Assembly: GCA_031763025.1 (NCBI GenBank)
Contig: JASSKH010000004.1
Coordinates: 2,976,001 to 3,040,000 of the forward strand
Direction of reading: 5' to 3'
Origin: Macrocystis pyrifera
Lineage: Eukaryota > Sar > Phaeophyceae > Laminariales > Laminariaceae
DNA length: 64,000 nt
The translations under genes and the position numbers were made by a program. The first letter of the stretch is position 1; each line of letters opens with the position of its first letter. Below, piece after piece: positions 27,571-41,371 of the stretch. A model generated the notes under the pieces. It was given only the letters and a program-made list of their open reading frames with translations. It had not been told where the DNA came from and searched no databases.

Positions 27571-30500
27571 GTAATCCCATTATCTCATCAGTGCTCAACA
27601 AATATTTTCGGTTCTGTGTGAGGTGCGTGAACAAATATTCTAAAACAAGAGTCGGCTTTCAGCTCAAGTCCAGTTAGAAGTCACGATAAACGATACAGTA
27701 GGTGTTCCCTTGACCATGAAAAACATCCACAGCTGAGCACGGGTTCATAACAACATATGTTATACCAGTACGTATCGGAGGGGGGTGTCAAGTCGATGGT
27801 AGTCTACGTACTCTGTCGTTGCCTGTGTTGTCTCACACCAGGTTGGTTTCGTCGCCTGTTGCGTTGCGCTTATTCCTTTTGTGTTCTGTCAAATTTTGTC
27901 GGATCGTTTTTAGTCTTTTCTTTTTGTGAACCACCAGCCCGGGCTTATGACTACCAGCGGAAACACGTACGGCTTTCGTTCCTCGTTCCCTAGGGATGCG
28001 GCTCCTCGGACGCATGTGTGGTTGATAATATCGACCTCGATGTACGATTCCTTTTCTGTTGGGTCCTGGTGTTTGTGTCATGTCTGTATTTCTGGAGTTG
28101 ATTTGGTTTCCAAGTGATAATGTGGCATACCACAGCCATAGTAAAGGTTCCCCTGAGTACTGGTAGTGTGGTACACGTAGCATCGTAGAGTAGGTTTTCT
28201 TCGATCGAGAGGCTTTGGTGCCTGCCTGAATTGTGACGACGGCTGGTGCTGTATATTTCAGAGAAGTAAGCTTGGCTAAGCAGATAACGGCATCATCTTC
28301 ATCATCATCACCACCAGCGTCATCATCATTGTAGCGTACTGGTATTCGATAGGCGCACCTACGGCTGCCGAGCGGGTCGAGCACCTCGCGCTTGCCTCAA
28401 TCATGCATCTAAGCATGAGACTGCATGAAAATAAAGTTAAACCACCAACATCATTTTTTTTCGCTCTCAAATTAAACCGTTACGTGTCCCCTATGGCCGG
28501 TGGTAGCTGGTCTTGAGGGTCTAACTGGTGCCGTACGCACAACGAGTCGGATGTCCAAAACATTAAGTTTCCGAGAGGCGAGGCTTGCGCCCGGAGGGTC
28601 TGACCGATGGAGCATCGCGAGGCTCTAGGAATACCAGTCATCCTGATATCGTCGTTCTTCTCTCCAGTCGTCCAATCGAACCCACGGTACACATGTTTCA
28701 CAGGGTGACGCAAACCAACATTTCATATAGTACATGGCATGTGTGGTGAATGTATGACGTGTACGGTATGAGCATCCAATTTACGTGATTAGTAGGGGCA
28801 TAGGCGATAATCGCGCAAGAATATTATGTGACGATGGTGATCAACTCCAGCGTGCTCGAGTGATGCTCCAAAGTGCCCCGGGAATGAAGTGGTTCCCCCG
28901 TAACCTCTTCGACACAAGTAGGGCCCTACGACAGCGGCCGTGTTCTGAGGAAGTTCTGATCGTCTGGCATTGTGCATCCCTTCGATGACATGCACACGTG
29001 TTTCGCTATATGTAACCACGGGGACTATGTGCTGGTAAGACCTATATTTTGGTCCCCTGTCCCCCTGGCTAAATTGTACCAGACAGAGGATGTGTGTGTG
29101 TTCTTCACATTTAACCGTTCTTCTACTCGTCGCCATCCAGCAAGCCCAGCGTCCGTGCTGATTCTTCACCCTAGAAAGATACGAGCTCGGTGGTCACAGA
29201 CTACGACACGGAGATAACACGCCGATATGCATTAATAGGCTACGCAATACCATGCTTTCGCACTACTAATAGGTGCGGCCGACACAACATACATACATAC
29301 GCCAGCAACCAAAATACAGCATAAAGAAAGAGAAGCAACGAAGAAACCAAACCGAAAAAGAAAACGAGAAGAATCCCAAATAAATATATAAAATGGGAAG
29401 CCAAAGCTCAACCACATACCCCGAGCATGAGCCAAATGGACGGGCAAAGGGGAGGAAACGGGAAGGGAAAAGGGAAATACGCATCCCAGGGAACACTTAA
29501 CTATATAAAAAGAGAAAGAATGAGTGGGCCAAAATACGCTCGTCACCCACCCACTATGTAGTACTTCTTTCATACGGATAAGAATATGAAGGGGAAAAGA
29601 TAAGAAAAAGTTAAGTCATGGAAAAAAATCAAAGCACCAAGCCAATAGATACCGAACGGCCGCGGCAGTTGGCGGTACGAGTAGCAACGAAACGTCCAAC
29701 CTATTAATCGGCCTGGTACCTTGCTACCCTGTCTGCCGTCTCTTTGCTACTCTCGTCTACCGCGGTTTCCCTTCTACTCCTCCCGCCCACCCCCCCTGCC
29801 CCCATACACTAGTACGGTGTTTTATTCTACCCCTCCTGCTGTTACCCCTCTCCCCGTTCCCTCTAACACTACCCGCAGCGGAAGCGCGGCGCTGTCTACT
29901 TAGCTTTGCCTCAGCCTCGTGCCACCTGCCCATGAACCGTTCAGCTGCTTCGAGGATTCCCCGGTACCACTTTCCCGTCTGTTTTGCTGCAGCGGGCCAC
30001 ATTGCGGTCCCAACTCCAAAGACTAAGGGGGAGTCTTCCGTTGATCCCCGGTAGCTTTGACCACTCTAAGGTCCTCAGCAATGGCCCGAGGCGAAGCCTT
30101 GAGCTGCCCGCCTGGTTTCGGGCTCTCCCCACCAACGATCGTTCCGAACATCAACCGACTGGGCGGTCGCCCCTCGTGTTGCAAAGTTGTGTTTTGGCTC
30201 GCAAACAGTGATGTTTTTGGCTCGCAAAACAGTGATTTCTTGTTTTGTGCGAGAGTGTGTATGGATTCGTGGTGCAACTCTCGACGAAAGGCTCCGTACC
30301 GACCGGACGTATTTCCTGATGCTTCGTACTGCAACTGCGTTAGTGTTTTGAGCCGCACTTTACTTTCGGAAGAAACATTCCATGTGCGCTGCACTGTATA
30401 TGCTTCTTTCACATATTTCATGGGGGGGGCGGGGATCTGCAAAGGGGAATATGTTGCCAAAATAGGTTCATGAGCTTTTCAAATTATGCTCTGGAAATCG

Positions 30501-31527
30501 TTTCACGGGTCTCCAATCAAATAGGCCTTCGTGCGTGAACGTTTCCAACGCCTTCAGACCGACGAAGTTACACGTAGCTTTTCAGACGGTGTAAGGACGG
30601 GAGGGACAATGGAGGCCACGTTTATCGACATGTACCAGGTTTGATTTTTTGTGCTTGATACATGTGTTGCATCATGACACCACCCAATCGTTTCTCTTGT
30701 TCGCAGCAGGCCTTGCGAGCTGTCACGGGGTCACAAGCAATGATTGGCTACTGATGGAAAGGCTTTCGGTCCAACCCAATCCGCGAAAACAGCAATCTCA
30801 CACCACGCCACCAGCGATTCTGCCATGTATGCCCGCCGAAGACAGACGAGTTTAGGCTGATCCACCTCTCACACACGGCTTAGACGATGGTGCATGACGT
30901 CGCGGAATTGGATCGCTGCTGTGACTTAGTAAGCCAGGAATCTTTGACCACCTGCCGTTTTATTTTCGCAGGCTTTCGGTTTGGTGTTAAAGGAATCATT
31001 TCGTACCATGCGTGGTGGTTCCTTGATGGCAAGTTGAGGAGGTTTTTTCGAGCATCTGCGCTTATTGTGGATGGTCCCGCATCAACCACGACCGTTTTAT
31101 AGAAATCGTACCCGCTCCAGGACAAAGCCCTTCGTGCCTGGATGGTTTCCGCTGATGACATCGGCGTGGGATTCCAGCCAACGGATTTTGCAATACGTCC
31201 GCCTCAGTGGGCATGGTCGCTACGTTCGGCCTGTCTGTTGTCCACACCCCTCTTGCTTGCTCGGCCTTGGAGTCAGGGGGTGGTTGTGAACGAAACCCTT
31301 GTTTTCGGTGCCTCCGCGATATGTTTGCGTGCCACACGTCGATAGAAGCCTATCGTGGTGGGCACGACCTACGTTACACCTGTACTCACACACTGACTGT
31401 AGAAAATATTGATACGTTTGTCGGGGCGTGCTTGAAGTTTATCTTGACGGACGCAAAACAACTAGGGATTCGAGTACGCAGCACTCGGTCCTGCACGCTT
31501 CACCCCGGTACACGTGTTCCGTTGACT
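27571..31527. other. Single-copy spacer, first part
   Basis: No gene recognised except a possible broken coding fragment at 29868-30200. There is a purine-rich stretch at about 29310-29640 and a G8 run at 30423. Open frames overlap on several strands with no family motif. The minus strand at 30880-31161 is open for 93 codons (YDFYKTVVVDAGPSTIS) but I do not recognise it. Confidence 0.4.
29868..30200 (-). pseudogene. Unidentified protein fragment broken by a frameshift
   Basis: On the minus strand, a frame with balanced, protein-like composition (SRLMFGTIVGGESPKPGGQL, then AIAEDLRVVKATGDQRKTPP) hits a stop near 30023. It continues in another frame as VGTAMWPAAAKQTGKWYRG and AAERFMGRWHEAEAKLSRQ. 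The two parts abut without a visible splice site, so one small indel would explain the break. I cannot name the family. A repeat-encoded protein is the first guess. Confidence 0.35.
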
Positions 31528-31528
31528 A

Positions 31529-31636
31529 TTACGAGGGACCAAAGTAAGTAGGACAAAATACTGTTAGTCAAAATAGCTAAATATATATGTTAGTTTGTTT
31601 GTACCGTAGATCCAATTTTAATATGTTCCCTCGGAA
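31529..31636. mobile_element. MITE copy 3 (diverged, 108 bp)
   Basis: TA-flanked, TIRs TTACGAGGGACC and GTTCCCTCGGAA, with a similar AT-rich centre (AAATATATATGTTAG). It is more diverged from the copies at 17023 and 27464, hence older or a subfamily. Confidence 0.75.
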
Positions 31637-33109
31637 TAGTTACCTCTTGACATATTCGATCGGGTATACGTACTCGTAACGACCGTGCATACCTCGGCTA
31701 CGGTCTATCTCGCAGCAGCCTATGCAGTTTGTATTGCCTCCTCTTCACATCCATGGTACGGCTACCCGAGGCAAGGCGAGTCCTGATGATCACTTGAAGC
31801 ACACACGCGCCAGCTACTACGTACGCTGTTACATGTGCAAATAGTCACTCTATCTAAGTCCCATGCCGGCGCTGCGTTGTCCGTGTCCACTTTGGGCTCT
31901 ATATTCCGACGCCAGCTCACAGCTCCGTCTAATAGAAAGGAGCACGTGAACACTCCTAAGTCCCAAGTCTGGATGGTGTTTTGAAGCTCGCCCTCTCGAT
32001 CGGGTGATGTTATTGTGTTTTGGTTGCGTTAAACGCAAGATATGGGGAGGATGGATCTCTTGATGCTCTTGCGCCTCAAGCCAGATTTTCGTGACAAAGC
32101 CTGCGGAAGTGTGTGCACTCCTCTTCAAAATGTAACCGTCCGCACTGGACGAATGTAAAACGAACACCCTTAGGCGTCCAGGATTGATCCTTGCAACGCT
32201 CGGAGCGCTCCATCGAAAAGGACAACAAGCCTGGCGCGATCGCAGTTTGGAAGGTCCACGACTCTTGGTCCTCCTTTCATCCACGACTTTGCTGTGTTGT
32301 GTTCCCCGCAGAGGTCGCTGGGCATGACAAACCTATGTTGTCTAGAACTTCTCTACCTTTCACTGGTGTTGCTGTAGAGACGTAATGTCGCCCAGGGGGT
32401 GCGACTCGCTCTCTCTCCACTAGTACACCATCATGCATGTTCTCGAAAAGGGTGGCGTCCTCTCGTTCCTGCGTTCAGACTACCGAACGAATTTTCACTG
32501 AGCAGACCGACCTGGGAGGTTCACGGGAACTCAGAGTTAGGAGGGAGAAAAATCGCCGAAAACAATTGAAGAAATCCGAAACAAGCAGAACTCAAGGCGA
32601 CCCACCGACAAAACTCGATGTCGCAGGCGAAATGGGTTATGGACCACGAAGCTGGGAACATTGTCAGGTGACCTGGCATCTCCTTACTATAGTTAAGTAC
32701 TGTCGGCGACCATACCGCTACCATTGCGACCCCACCTCTAGGCAGGAAACAAGGATAGAGAGAAAGAGAAAGAGGCCACGGAACAAAACTTTCCTGTTCA
32801 AAACAAACGCTTAGCACACGACACCGAGGTGGTGCTGGTCGAGAGAAACGAAACGTTGCGAGATAAAACCCCAAGCGAAAACAAAGACTGGATAATGGCT
32901 TGTTTCGCACTTCGTCGACGGAGGTAGTCCTGTGGTACCGCCGTTGTCGTGCTTTCCGGGAGTTCGCCCGACATATACAACACTACAAACTAAACAGAAT
33001 CTACACCATCGAGAACAGGATCGCCGCCCGCGAAGGCTGAACACTTCGTGAACAAGAAACGAGAAGGAAAGAAACAATTAGACAAGGCTAATGCGCACGA
33101 AATCAAAGG

Positions 33110-33312
33110 AAAGCAAATCGAAACCGGACCAGACCAGGCAGGCCTAACCAAAATAGACTAAAATAAACCAGACAAAGCCAAGCCAAACCAAACCAAACCA
33201 AACTATACCGAACCCAAACCAAGCAGAACCAAACCATGGCTATCTCACACCAACATAAGGAACGAAAAACGCCTAAACCGAACCAAATCAAACGAAACCG
33301 AACCAAAATGTA
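33110..33312 (+). repeat. Low-complexity AACCAAA-type repeat
   Basis: Degenerate short tandem units of the CCAAA/ACCAA type (for example CCAAACCAAACCAAACC near 33186), with almost no T in between. It looks like a decayed pentanucleotide microsatellite. Confidence 0.8.
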
Positions 33313-35454
33313 TTTTCACGCATGCGCATTAGTTGGCAATACGAGTAGTGTAGACAGATTCACCTACCAGTGTCTACTACTTTGATCCCCTGCCTTTCGT
33401 GTATTCTCCGGGTCCTCCAACATTTGTTCGCCAACAGCACCGAATAACAAGTGTGATAAGATAACACGGACCCTCGAACGACCCTTTTACGTGTTTGTTT
33501 CGACGACGGGGATAGTACAACCGCCGAGCGATGGGTCTACGAACATACGGCGAGGCGATCTTGCAAACGCCACCGGTGTTTCGTTGTGTGTGCCCCTAGT
33601 GGGTTGGCGAAGGTGATCGCTAAAATTCGTCTCAGGATGGAGAACAAAATCGCTGAAATTCATCCCAGGGTGTGTGTGTGTTTTTCTTACCATCAGGTTT
33701 GTACGGTGCGAATCGCAGTTAGGCTTATTTATAACTGGAAACACTACATCTGATTTGCACTTGCTTGGCCTGTTGTTGCTTGATCTGGTGTAAGAGATAT
33801 CATCGACAATTAACGTTGGGGAGTTCAATAGGGCAGACGAGCCATGTTTGCGGCCAACAGAGTGGTTTGTCGATAGCAACGCCACAAACGTGTCACGGAG
33901 AGTGAGCAGGCTGTCCGGCCAGGTGAAACCAAGAAATTGAATGAACCCACAGAAAGAGAATGTGCGTAGTGAAATTCAATTGAAATCACAGGCTCGCGTA
34001 TCGTATCATATGTACCTCCTCGTATGCCTTAGGACAGATGAAACCATTCTCGGGAGATTCCCAAGCATTGTTGCCATGATACTGGCCCAGCCTCTCTAGA
34101 GCAGCCCGCGATAATCACCGTTGGGGGCATAGGCAGAAAGAAGATCGATCGCCCACTGATGCATCGTGCGGTAGGGGTACCACGTTTTGGCCACACCATT
34201 TCTTGCCGACAAGACTCGTCAACTGACGAAGTACCCAACGTCGTTCGAACACCCGCAATATTCAATCGTTATAGCGATATACCTAAGCTAGGGAATTGCC
34301 GGTCGGGTTGTCCTCTCCTTTCGTTTCAGAGCTTACTCTATGTGAGGTATAATTCTCATTAAGGGAGGAGCCTCGATGCGTATCTGGTACACTGTATCGT
34401 AGCACGGCTCCACTGACGCGTGCTCCGATTGCCTTCTAGAGGTAGCGCCTACTGTTTCTGGCGCTCCTCACTCCAGAAGCCTTCTATCTCACCGGAAAAA
34501 AAAACGGGCCAAACCTTAATCAAGATGAGCAACTCCATAGCCAAGGCTTACAAAGAACGAGAGTGGAAGACGCAAACGATATTTGAACGGTTTTTGGGGG
34601 TTGTTGAGTGCTCTTACCGTAGTGTTCAGCAAGGGACCCGGATACAGGCAGGAGCCTGGACCCCAACAGGATTTGTGTCGGGGCGATGAGGCTGCGCCAG
34701 AGCTACAGTGCACTTTGGTTTTAGGCACTGCGCGCAAGGCACATGTTTCATTCAGGGGTAGTATAAGTCAACATAAGATAACGTCAAAAAACGCGAACAA
34801 ACTGTATGGTGATACAGGAGTGTACAGAATGCTGCTACTCTTGCGCTGTCCTCCTTCCTATCTGGAGCGCACGTTTCGATCAGTTTCAGTCGCAATATTA
34901 GGCGTTTTTATGGGGTGTCCGTACGTTGTCAATACCCTGAAGTTCTTGCTTGTCCCTCAGCCAACAAAGATGTACTGGCAGGACCAGTGCACTGCCAGTG
35001 TTCAATGGCCCGGAAGCGAGACCTACGAAACTTCCTTTCACGTGTAGCTCAAGCGCAATCCGTTTACAAACTGCATGTGTAGATCGGCGGTAGGATGACA
35101 GGCGTAATTTGAAAGGTTAGCACATGCCAAATCGTATTATAACACCAATTTCGACACACATGTGGAAACGTCGATATCAGGATACGAAGCACAAGTTAGA
35201 TCGGATCAACAACGCTTCCTCGAAGCCGTAAATCACGTCGCCTACGCGGCAGAAACCCGGCACGCACATTGGTATAATCTACCATCTGTAAATGAGCGCC
35301 ATCAAAAAGTATTCGATGTTTTCCCTCGTATAATGGGTACAGTTATTGGGTCCACGATATACCCTATGTAACCTGTCTCGCTGTCTTGCGTTGTTCAAAT
35401 GTTTCCAAGTGAACTCGTTTGTGGTACTGCTATTGTTTTCCAGGGGTTGTAACT

Positions 35455-35702
35455 GGCCGATTGCGAGGGCCGGGCGGAGCCGGGCCGGGCCGGGTCAAGA
35501 AAAATGAATATATATATTAACAGAGCCAGCATGTAATGGCTGAACCGAGCCGTGGCCCATCCCCTCTAACATTGATGACTCGGGCCGGGGGTACGGTCTA
35601 ACCGAAATGAAGTTGATAGGCCTAAACGGGCCGCGGTGCATCGAAAACAACAGTGATACGACGGGCCAGGCCAAATCCCGGGCCGGATCACAGTGCCTCC
35701 CC
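35455..35702. repeat. GC-rich cluster of GGGCCGGG motifs
   Basis: GGGCCGGG, GCCGGGCC and close variants occur at both ends and in the middle, with a tandem GCCGG run at 35478-35496, in otherwise AT-richer DNA. It may be an imperfect inverted-repeat element. No boundaries are clear. Confidence 0.55.
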
Positions 35703-36489
35703 ATGACGACCTGAGACGTTTTTTTTAAAAGGATCCAAGCATGTTTGGCTACGAAGACCGGTGCGGTGTGCCAAACAAAAAATTAACAATAATTTACCGT
35801 GAGTGAGCATCTAGCCCGGCTGGAAGAAACCGGGAAATGGGATCAAGTACTCGCGGACGAAAAAGGTACAACTTGAAAATATCGCTCGGCTTTCACAGAT
35901 GTGATATTGCATGCATCTGCCCTATATTGGTACCTAAGATAGAACTACACGCCAGAGGAAACTCCCAAATAAGCGTAGGCTTCACGCTGCTCTATTATTA
36001 TGAGTGTTCGCTTTTCCGCAATAATGGTGCTCTGAAGTCGTTCCTCCATGCATGTGCAGAAGCAGGCTTCGTCACCTCCTATCCCCACATCAACCTTACA
36101 TCAACTTTATGAATAATTTAGCCGAAGCGAAGCTGTGTAGAGGACGACGTTAGGGTCCAGATGCACCCTTGAACGGACGCAACATGTATACTTGTGTATG
36201 CGTATTGCAAAGCACCTCAAGACACTTGAAGATGTCCACATATAGAAGGGTCATCAGAAGAAGTACGTCATAAACATCGTATTACCATCGAAGAGAAAAT
36301 GCCAACTTCAAGTCGTGACGATTTTTTTTCCTCGAAGAACATTGAGAGTAGGTGGACAGGCTGCACGCGTCGTATTCCCTGTTTTTTGTCCTGACCCGTG
36401 CTTTCCAGATTTGTCGCACTCAATACACCTCCTTATTAGTTGCTAGACGGGGTGCAAAAACATCCCGTCTGGTCTATTTCGCCTGTGGC

Positions 36490-36589
36490 NNNNNNNNNNN
36501 NNNNNNNNNNNNNNNNNNNNNNNNNNNNNNNNNNNNNNNNNNNNNNNNNNNNNNNNNNNNNNNNNNNNNNNNNNNNNNNNNNNNNNNNN
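36490..36589. other. Assembly gap (100 N)
   Basis: A run of exactly 100 N, the usual placeholder for a scaffold join of unknown size. It lies between single-copy sequence and the first base of the right arm, so the relative order and orientation of the two sides rest on scaffolding and not on contiguous sequence. Confidence 0.99.
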
Positions 36590-37068
36590 ACTCCCTATGA
36601 AGGCTCCGCGATGTTGCATATTCCACAGTCACGACCTGCCGACAACGCTTCTCGCAGACGGCCCCCGGTCTAGCGAATCAGACGAAACACACCCGTACCC
36701 ATCTATAATATAGTATACTAGTACAGAAAGTTCCCAGGAGGTAGGGCAGTTCGATCGGCACTGCCGCGTTAGGAGACGCTTATACTGCCTCCGTCAAGAA
36801 AGGACATCGTGATCTTCGTCCACTAGGCACAACCCAGAAATAAACGACGCACATAATATAGAGCTACATCAGTACCCAGCTCGACTCCTTGCCACTGATC
36901 GTGGCGTCAAGCTCGCTATTTACCTAGGAAAGTCCAATGAATTATGCGGATAGCTCTTTCGGTATCATCACCTACGACCAGACGATGCACACGCTCTGAA
37001 GTGAGTTGTTGCGAATTCGACCCCAATAGATATTCAGTTGATAATGGCGCAACCATCTGTCCATGGCT

Positions 37069-37205
37069 TCAGTAACCCCCGTAATTGTCGTACTTATAGA
37101 CGCTCATGCGGGCAACGCCCCCACACTCCTCCGACTTGTCTCCGGAGCACTCGTAGTCGCACTTGCCCCGCTTGTTGGTAGGTTTGCAGTCACCGCAGTG
37201 GCAGT
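37069..37205 (-). CDS. vWA-WSC gene, last WSC exon (right copy)
   Basis: Same length (137 bp) and protein as 26777-26913. Stop at 37069-37071. The acceptor reads TTTCCACAG where the left copy has GGGTCCACAG. Confidence 0.75.
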
Positions 37206-37633
37206 CTGTGGAAACGAGGCCACGATAATTAACGGACGAAAAAATGCAACAAGTGTTGCTTGAGTCAAAACGTAGGAGCGGAGGTTTGATGCGGGCTAAG
37301 ATAGAACGTCTTGCGATATTTCTCACTGATGGTGATAGTAAACTATGTACACAGCCAACATCGTAAACATCGTCGCGCACCTAGGACCTGGAGGTGTTCG
37401 CCGGATTTGCGGGATTAAGATTCTCTCCATGCGAAACATTGAATGAGGGAATGACCTAGTCCATTGGAGAGCCCCAGAAACATTAGGAGCTACTCCCGCC
37501 GTAGCATGCCCGAGATAATGAGTGCTATCATGGAGGAGCTGCCCTAGCATGCATGTTTCGACAAAAACGAGTCCCATCATAGACATAGATACTCATGTCT
37601 CATCATTGCTGGATAGAGGCAAACTTGACGCAC

Positions 37634-37688
37634 CTGAAGAGTATGCCGTGCCGAAGTACTCGTACCCACTGCAGTTCTCCGCGCACAT
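37634..37688 (-). CDS. vWA-WSC gene, WSC middle exon (right copy)
   Basis: 55 bp, the same as 26293-26347, with the same GTGCGT donor and CTCAG acceptor. Confidence 0.75.
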
Positions 37689-38937
37689 CTGAGGAAACAT
37701 TGCACGGAGAAGAGGAAAGTATGGAATGACCTGCTGCACCTGTTATTAGTTGGGAGGCTTCTATGTTATCCGTGCGTCCTCACGTGCACGACGATCCACA
37801 AACGTAGGTGGCAATATCCTATCATGCTGTTTGCAAACTCAAAACCAGTCCGGGTGAAAAACATAAATGAAACCATTGACCGTCAAACTTTCGGTGGGAT
37901 GAGAGCAACATCTTAAAACCCAAGAGCAAGCACACATATTGAGGTTTGGGAAATCAGCGCCCGGAACGATCTGGGTTTCCGGATAATACCAAACTATGCC
38001 CAAGCAGACATATACATGGTCTACGTGTACGCAGTAGACACGTCAAATAACCAGGGCAAGAACCACGCAACTAACTACACACGTGGGCCGATCGCTACCC
38101 GGCCCCACGCTCTTCGCGACACCACACGTAATACGATCGCGGAATTCGCTATCCGCGAGTAGACGTGGCGTGCACTGCACTCAGGCGGTACTTCAGCGAG
38201 GCCAGGCGCCGTGATACGAAATGGATTAGCATTGTTCAGCCAAATTGTTTCCGGCTCATGACTGATGCCTGAGGGGGTCTCGTAAACACTGAGGACCCCA
38301 ATGCTGTATTCTACTACTGTATTTTTCGATGTCGACCTCGTAGGCCATGAGTCTTATTTAAGTTTCAGTATGCACGTTTCTTATAACCGCTGTTTGACTT
38401 ACTATTAATACAAAGCTCTTCATGTGAGGGGCCTCAGACAGCAAGTAGATGCGCCCCTATCGTGGCATACCTCGCGGGCGTGACGTAAGTCAATCAGAAT
38501 ATTACGCTATCTTCTGATATGGCAATCGCCGACCTAAAAATACAACTAGCGGATGTCGCCCAAGAATAGCGCACCTGGGTACTCGCGGGAAGCGTCTACG
38601 TAGGTATCTTACATTGGGTTGTGGCAGCAACAAAAACGTCAACAACAAAATATGTAAGTGTGGCAGAGCGGCACAGTCACTCAAACCAAACCTGCGTACT
38701 GCCACATTTAGACAATTGCAGATAACCCAGAGGGCCCCGCCAATCATAGTTACCGCATTTGCTAACCTGTCTTGTGATTAGAAGATTCCGTTCACATGGT
38801 TGTTTTTAGTCAGTTTTAGCGACAGCCTTGTGAAAATTCCGAATTGCCGCCGAACAGTTGTAACACAAGAACTATAACCAAGTTGGGTAAATCGCAATCA
38901 TCCTTTTGATAGTCGTGAACTATCCGTGTTTCCTCAC

Positions 38938-39581
38938 CTGCGCCGTCATGTGCTCCGACCTGTAGCTGGGGCAATCGAGGGAACGGTGCTGAAGCTCATC
39001 CGCGTAGCAGCCAAGGTACCTGGAGTATTTGGGCGCGCCACACTTGAGGTGTTCGCCGCGCTTAGGGTGTGTTTTGTACTTCCTGGTTGGGCATCGGGTA
39101 GGCTCCGGCGCCATCTTAGTCGGGCATGGGGTGGGCTCCGGTGTCATCTTGGTGGGGTACGGAGTAGGCTCGGGTGACATCTTGCTCGGCGTTGGAGTAG
39201 GCTCCCGTGACATCGTCGTGGGGTATGGAGTAGGCACCATTGACATCTTACTAGGCACTGGTGTAGGAGACGCGCATAAGTCGTTTCCGACGACCAAGCC
39301 GGTGATCATAGACAGGTCGGGAGTGTTGCCCTGGTCGTCGGTGTAATCCGCGGACACGACGACGCTGCCACCGGGGGCCTGGTCGCACACCTCCAGTAGA
39401 ACATCGAAAACCATGGCGTTAGCCTCGAGGTCGGCTGCGGAAAAGGTGACGGTGCTTCCGGAGACGGATCCGGTGGCGGTGGAGGCGATCGGAACGCTGA
39501 ACTCGATCGTCACCGTGGCGCCTGTTGATGGGCACGGTATGATGGTGCCGCCACCCGACGAGAGGATGCTCTCCAAGGCCG
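38938..39581 (-). CDS. vWA-WSC gene, PT-repeat and WSC-start exon (right copy)
   Basis: 644 bp, as in the left copy. Open throughout. It has the same five PT repeats and WSC start. One visible change gives Leu for Phe near the start (ESILSS). Confidence 0.75.
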
Positions 39582-41284
39582 CTACGAATCGCGCGTTATG
39601 GAAGTTGCAAAGGCGATAGAAGGACAGAAGGGTGGATTTTGCTAGTAAGTTGTGACGGTGGCATGGCGCTGGCTAGACCCACGACAGAGTGTGAGTGCTG
39701 CTACAGTAAATATTACCGTTGGTAATGCGTCATTTTTATTTCGTTTCGGTTTCGGGCAAATGCCTTAGCCTCTTTGGAGGTCTGCCTCCGAATTCAGAGA
39801 CAAAATACTCTTCAATAATGTAGAATATGTACGCAACAACAATGTTCTTGTCGTATGTTGTACATATAGATACAAGTGTGGTGGTAGGACGTGCCTCATT
39901 GAACATGCTACTGTATACATGTACGAGTGTTGACACGCAGGTGAAGGCGTTCGTGTCGATGCGGTGGGAAATGCGGATCTAACACGATTTTATGTTGACG
40001 TTCCGCTATGAGGGAAAAAAAAGTACTAGGTTGAGAGACGTGTCCCCATTTGGAGTCTTTAGTGTGCGGTGTTGACACGGTTCCTGCATCATGTCTGGAG
40101 CTAGTGATACCATCATACAACTTGAGCATGTTATTCACACATCTGGAGCCCTTGCCCCATGATACGACCCATTCACGTGTGTCTCAAGTATCAATAGTAT
40201 TATATGGTCGTTATGAACGGTCCTGATTCACCTCTATTCGTCTCTTCAACGACAAGGTGGCGGCCGCCGTACATAGTCGACACTACAGAAACACAAGTAT
40301 TTATCATGTATTATAAGCATAAGCAGCAGTTGCTCAAGTATAGTATTCCCAATACTCTGTGACACTGCTGTTAATGGTGAGTGTATCGTGTTTCCGATCG
40401 CGCTGGTTGATTGATTTTAAGACATACGACACATGGTACGAGTGTGATTGTACCGTGTCTGGGCCAAATCAGAGAACGTCATTTGTTCGACATCTGTTCG
40501 CTGCGTGAATAGTACAGCACATTCGACCCACCACATGCTTTGGCTGACTACGTAATAACCGTAGCTCAGAGCTGGTGTCCCTACTTGTGCCTAACAAGTC
40601 AACAGCTCAGCGCGTCCACGAACGCCAAACGCGAATACAACACCGCACATGCCATTTGTTGTATTCCGATTCTTTCTATCCATTTCCTAACTTCGCCCTT
40701 GTTTTATCTCTCCCTCCTATCTCGTCCAGTGCCGGGTCCTACTTCGTCCGCCCCCTTTGGAATTCCGCCCACGAGTACACACTGTATGCCCTGTCAGCAG
40801 TTGATTATAAACATGTTTTGCAAAACAAAGTCCAAATCACGGCGGGAGATTGGTACCACGTACCAGCCTTACTTTAGCAACATTCGAGGGCACGACGAAC
40901 AGACCACAACGGGCGACAATGTATACCCCTCCTCGGACTACGAACTCGGCGAGAGCAATTTTGACGCAAACGGAAAATACGCGCGTGTGCACAGGGGGGT
41001 ATCACATTAAAAAAAAGTCTACAGAATCGATGGCCGACATGTAGGAGCCTGTTACCTACGATGTTGCAACCCGGTGTGCCACTATGAACGACACCACATG
41101 CACGAAAAAGTAAACTAACACATGCACAACTGTTCAGAACATAAAAATTCCTCTCATATTAATAGTGATATCGTCGAGTTATTACACTATTATCCTGTCT
41201 CCGAAACGTGTTCCGTCGAAACACGACAATGGTCTGCTTTCAAGCTCGACATTCCCGAGCTGCCTGTTGTGGTCCGCTGCTTAC

Positions 41285-41371
41285 CGTCAAGAAGGGCGAA
41301 CTCTTCGACTTGGAAGACGTTGGCGGCGTCGCCTCCGATCGCGAGAAGTTCAGCATCGCCAACCCCGGCGC
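41285..41371 (-). CDS. vWA-WSC gene, vWA C-terminal exon (right copy)
   Basis: 87 bp, matching 22635-22721, with the same CTGCAG acceptor and GTAAGC donor. Confidence 0.75.

Larger units (their letters stand above)
31640..36489. other. Single-copy spacer, second part
   Basis: No gene recognised. It contains purine-rich DNA (about 32530-33100), an AACCA-type low-complexity stretch and a GC-rich motif cluster, listed separately. The longest frame (34583-35047, plus) shows no motif I recognise, and the minus strand is open beside it. Confidence 0.4.

Noticed and set aside
34583-35047. 154-codon plus-strand gene
   Set aside because: No motif recognised, no splice context, a competing open frame on the opposite strand, and ordinary intergenic composition.
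36352-36673. Open frames spanning the gap
   Set aside because: They run through the N run and are not real.
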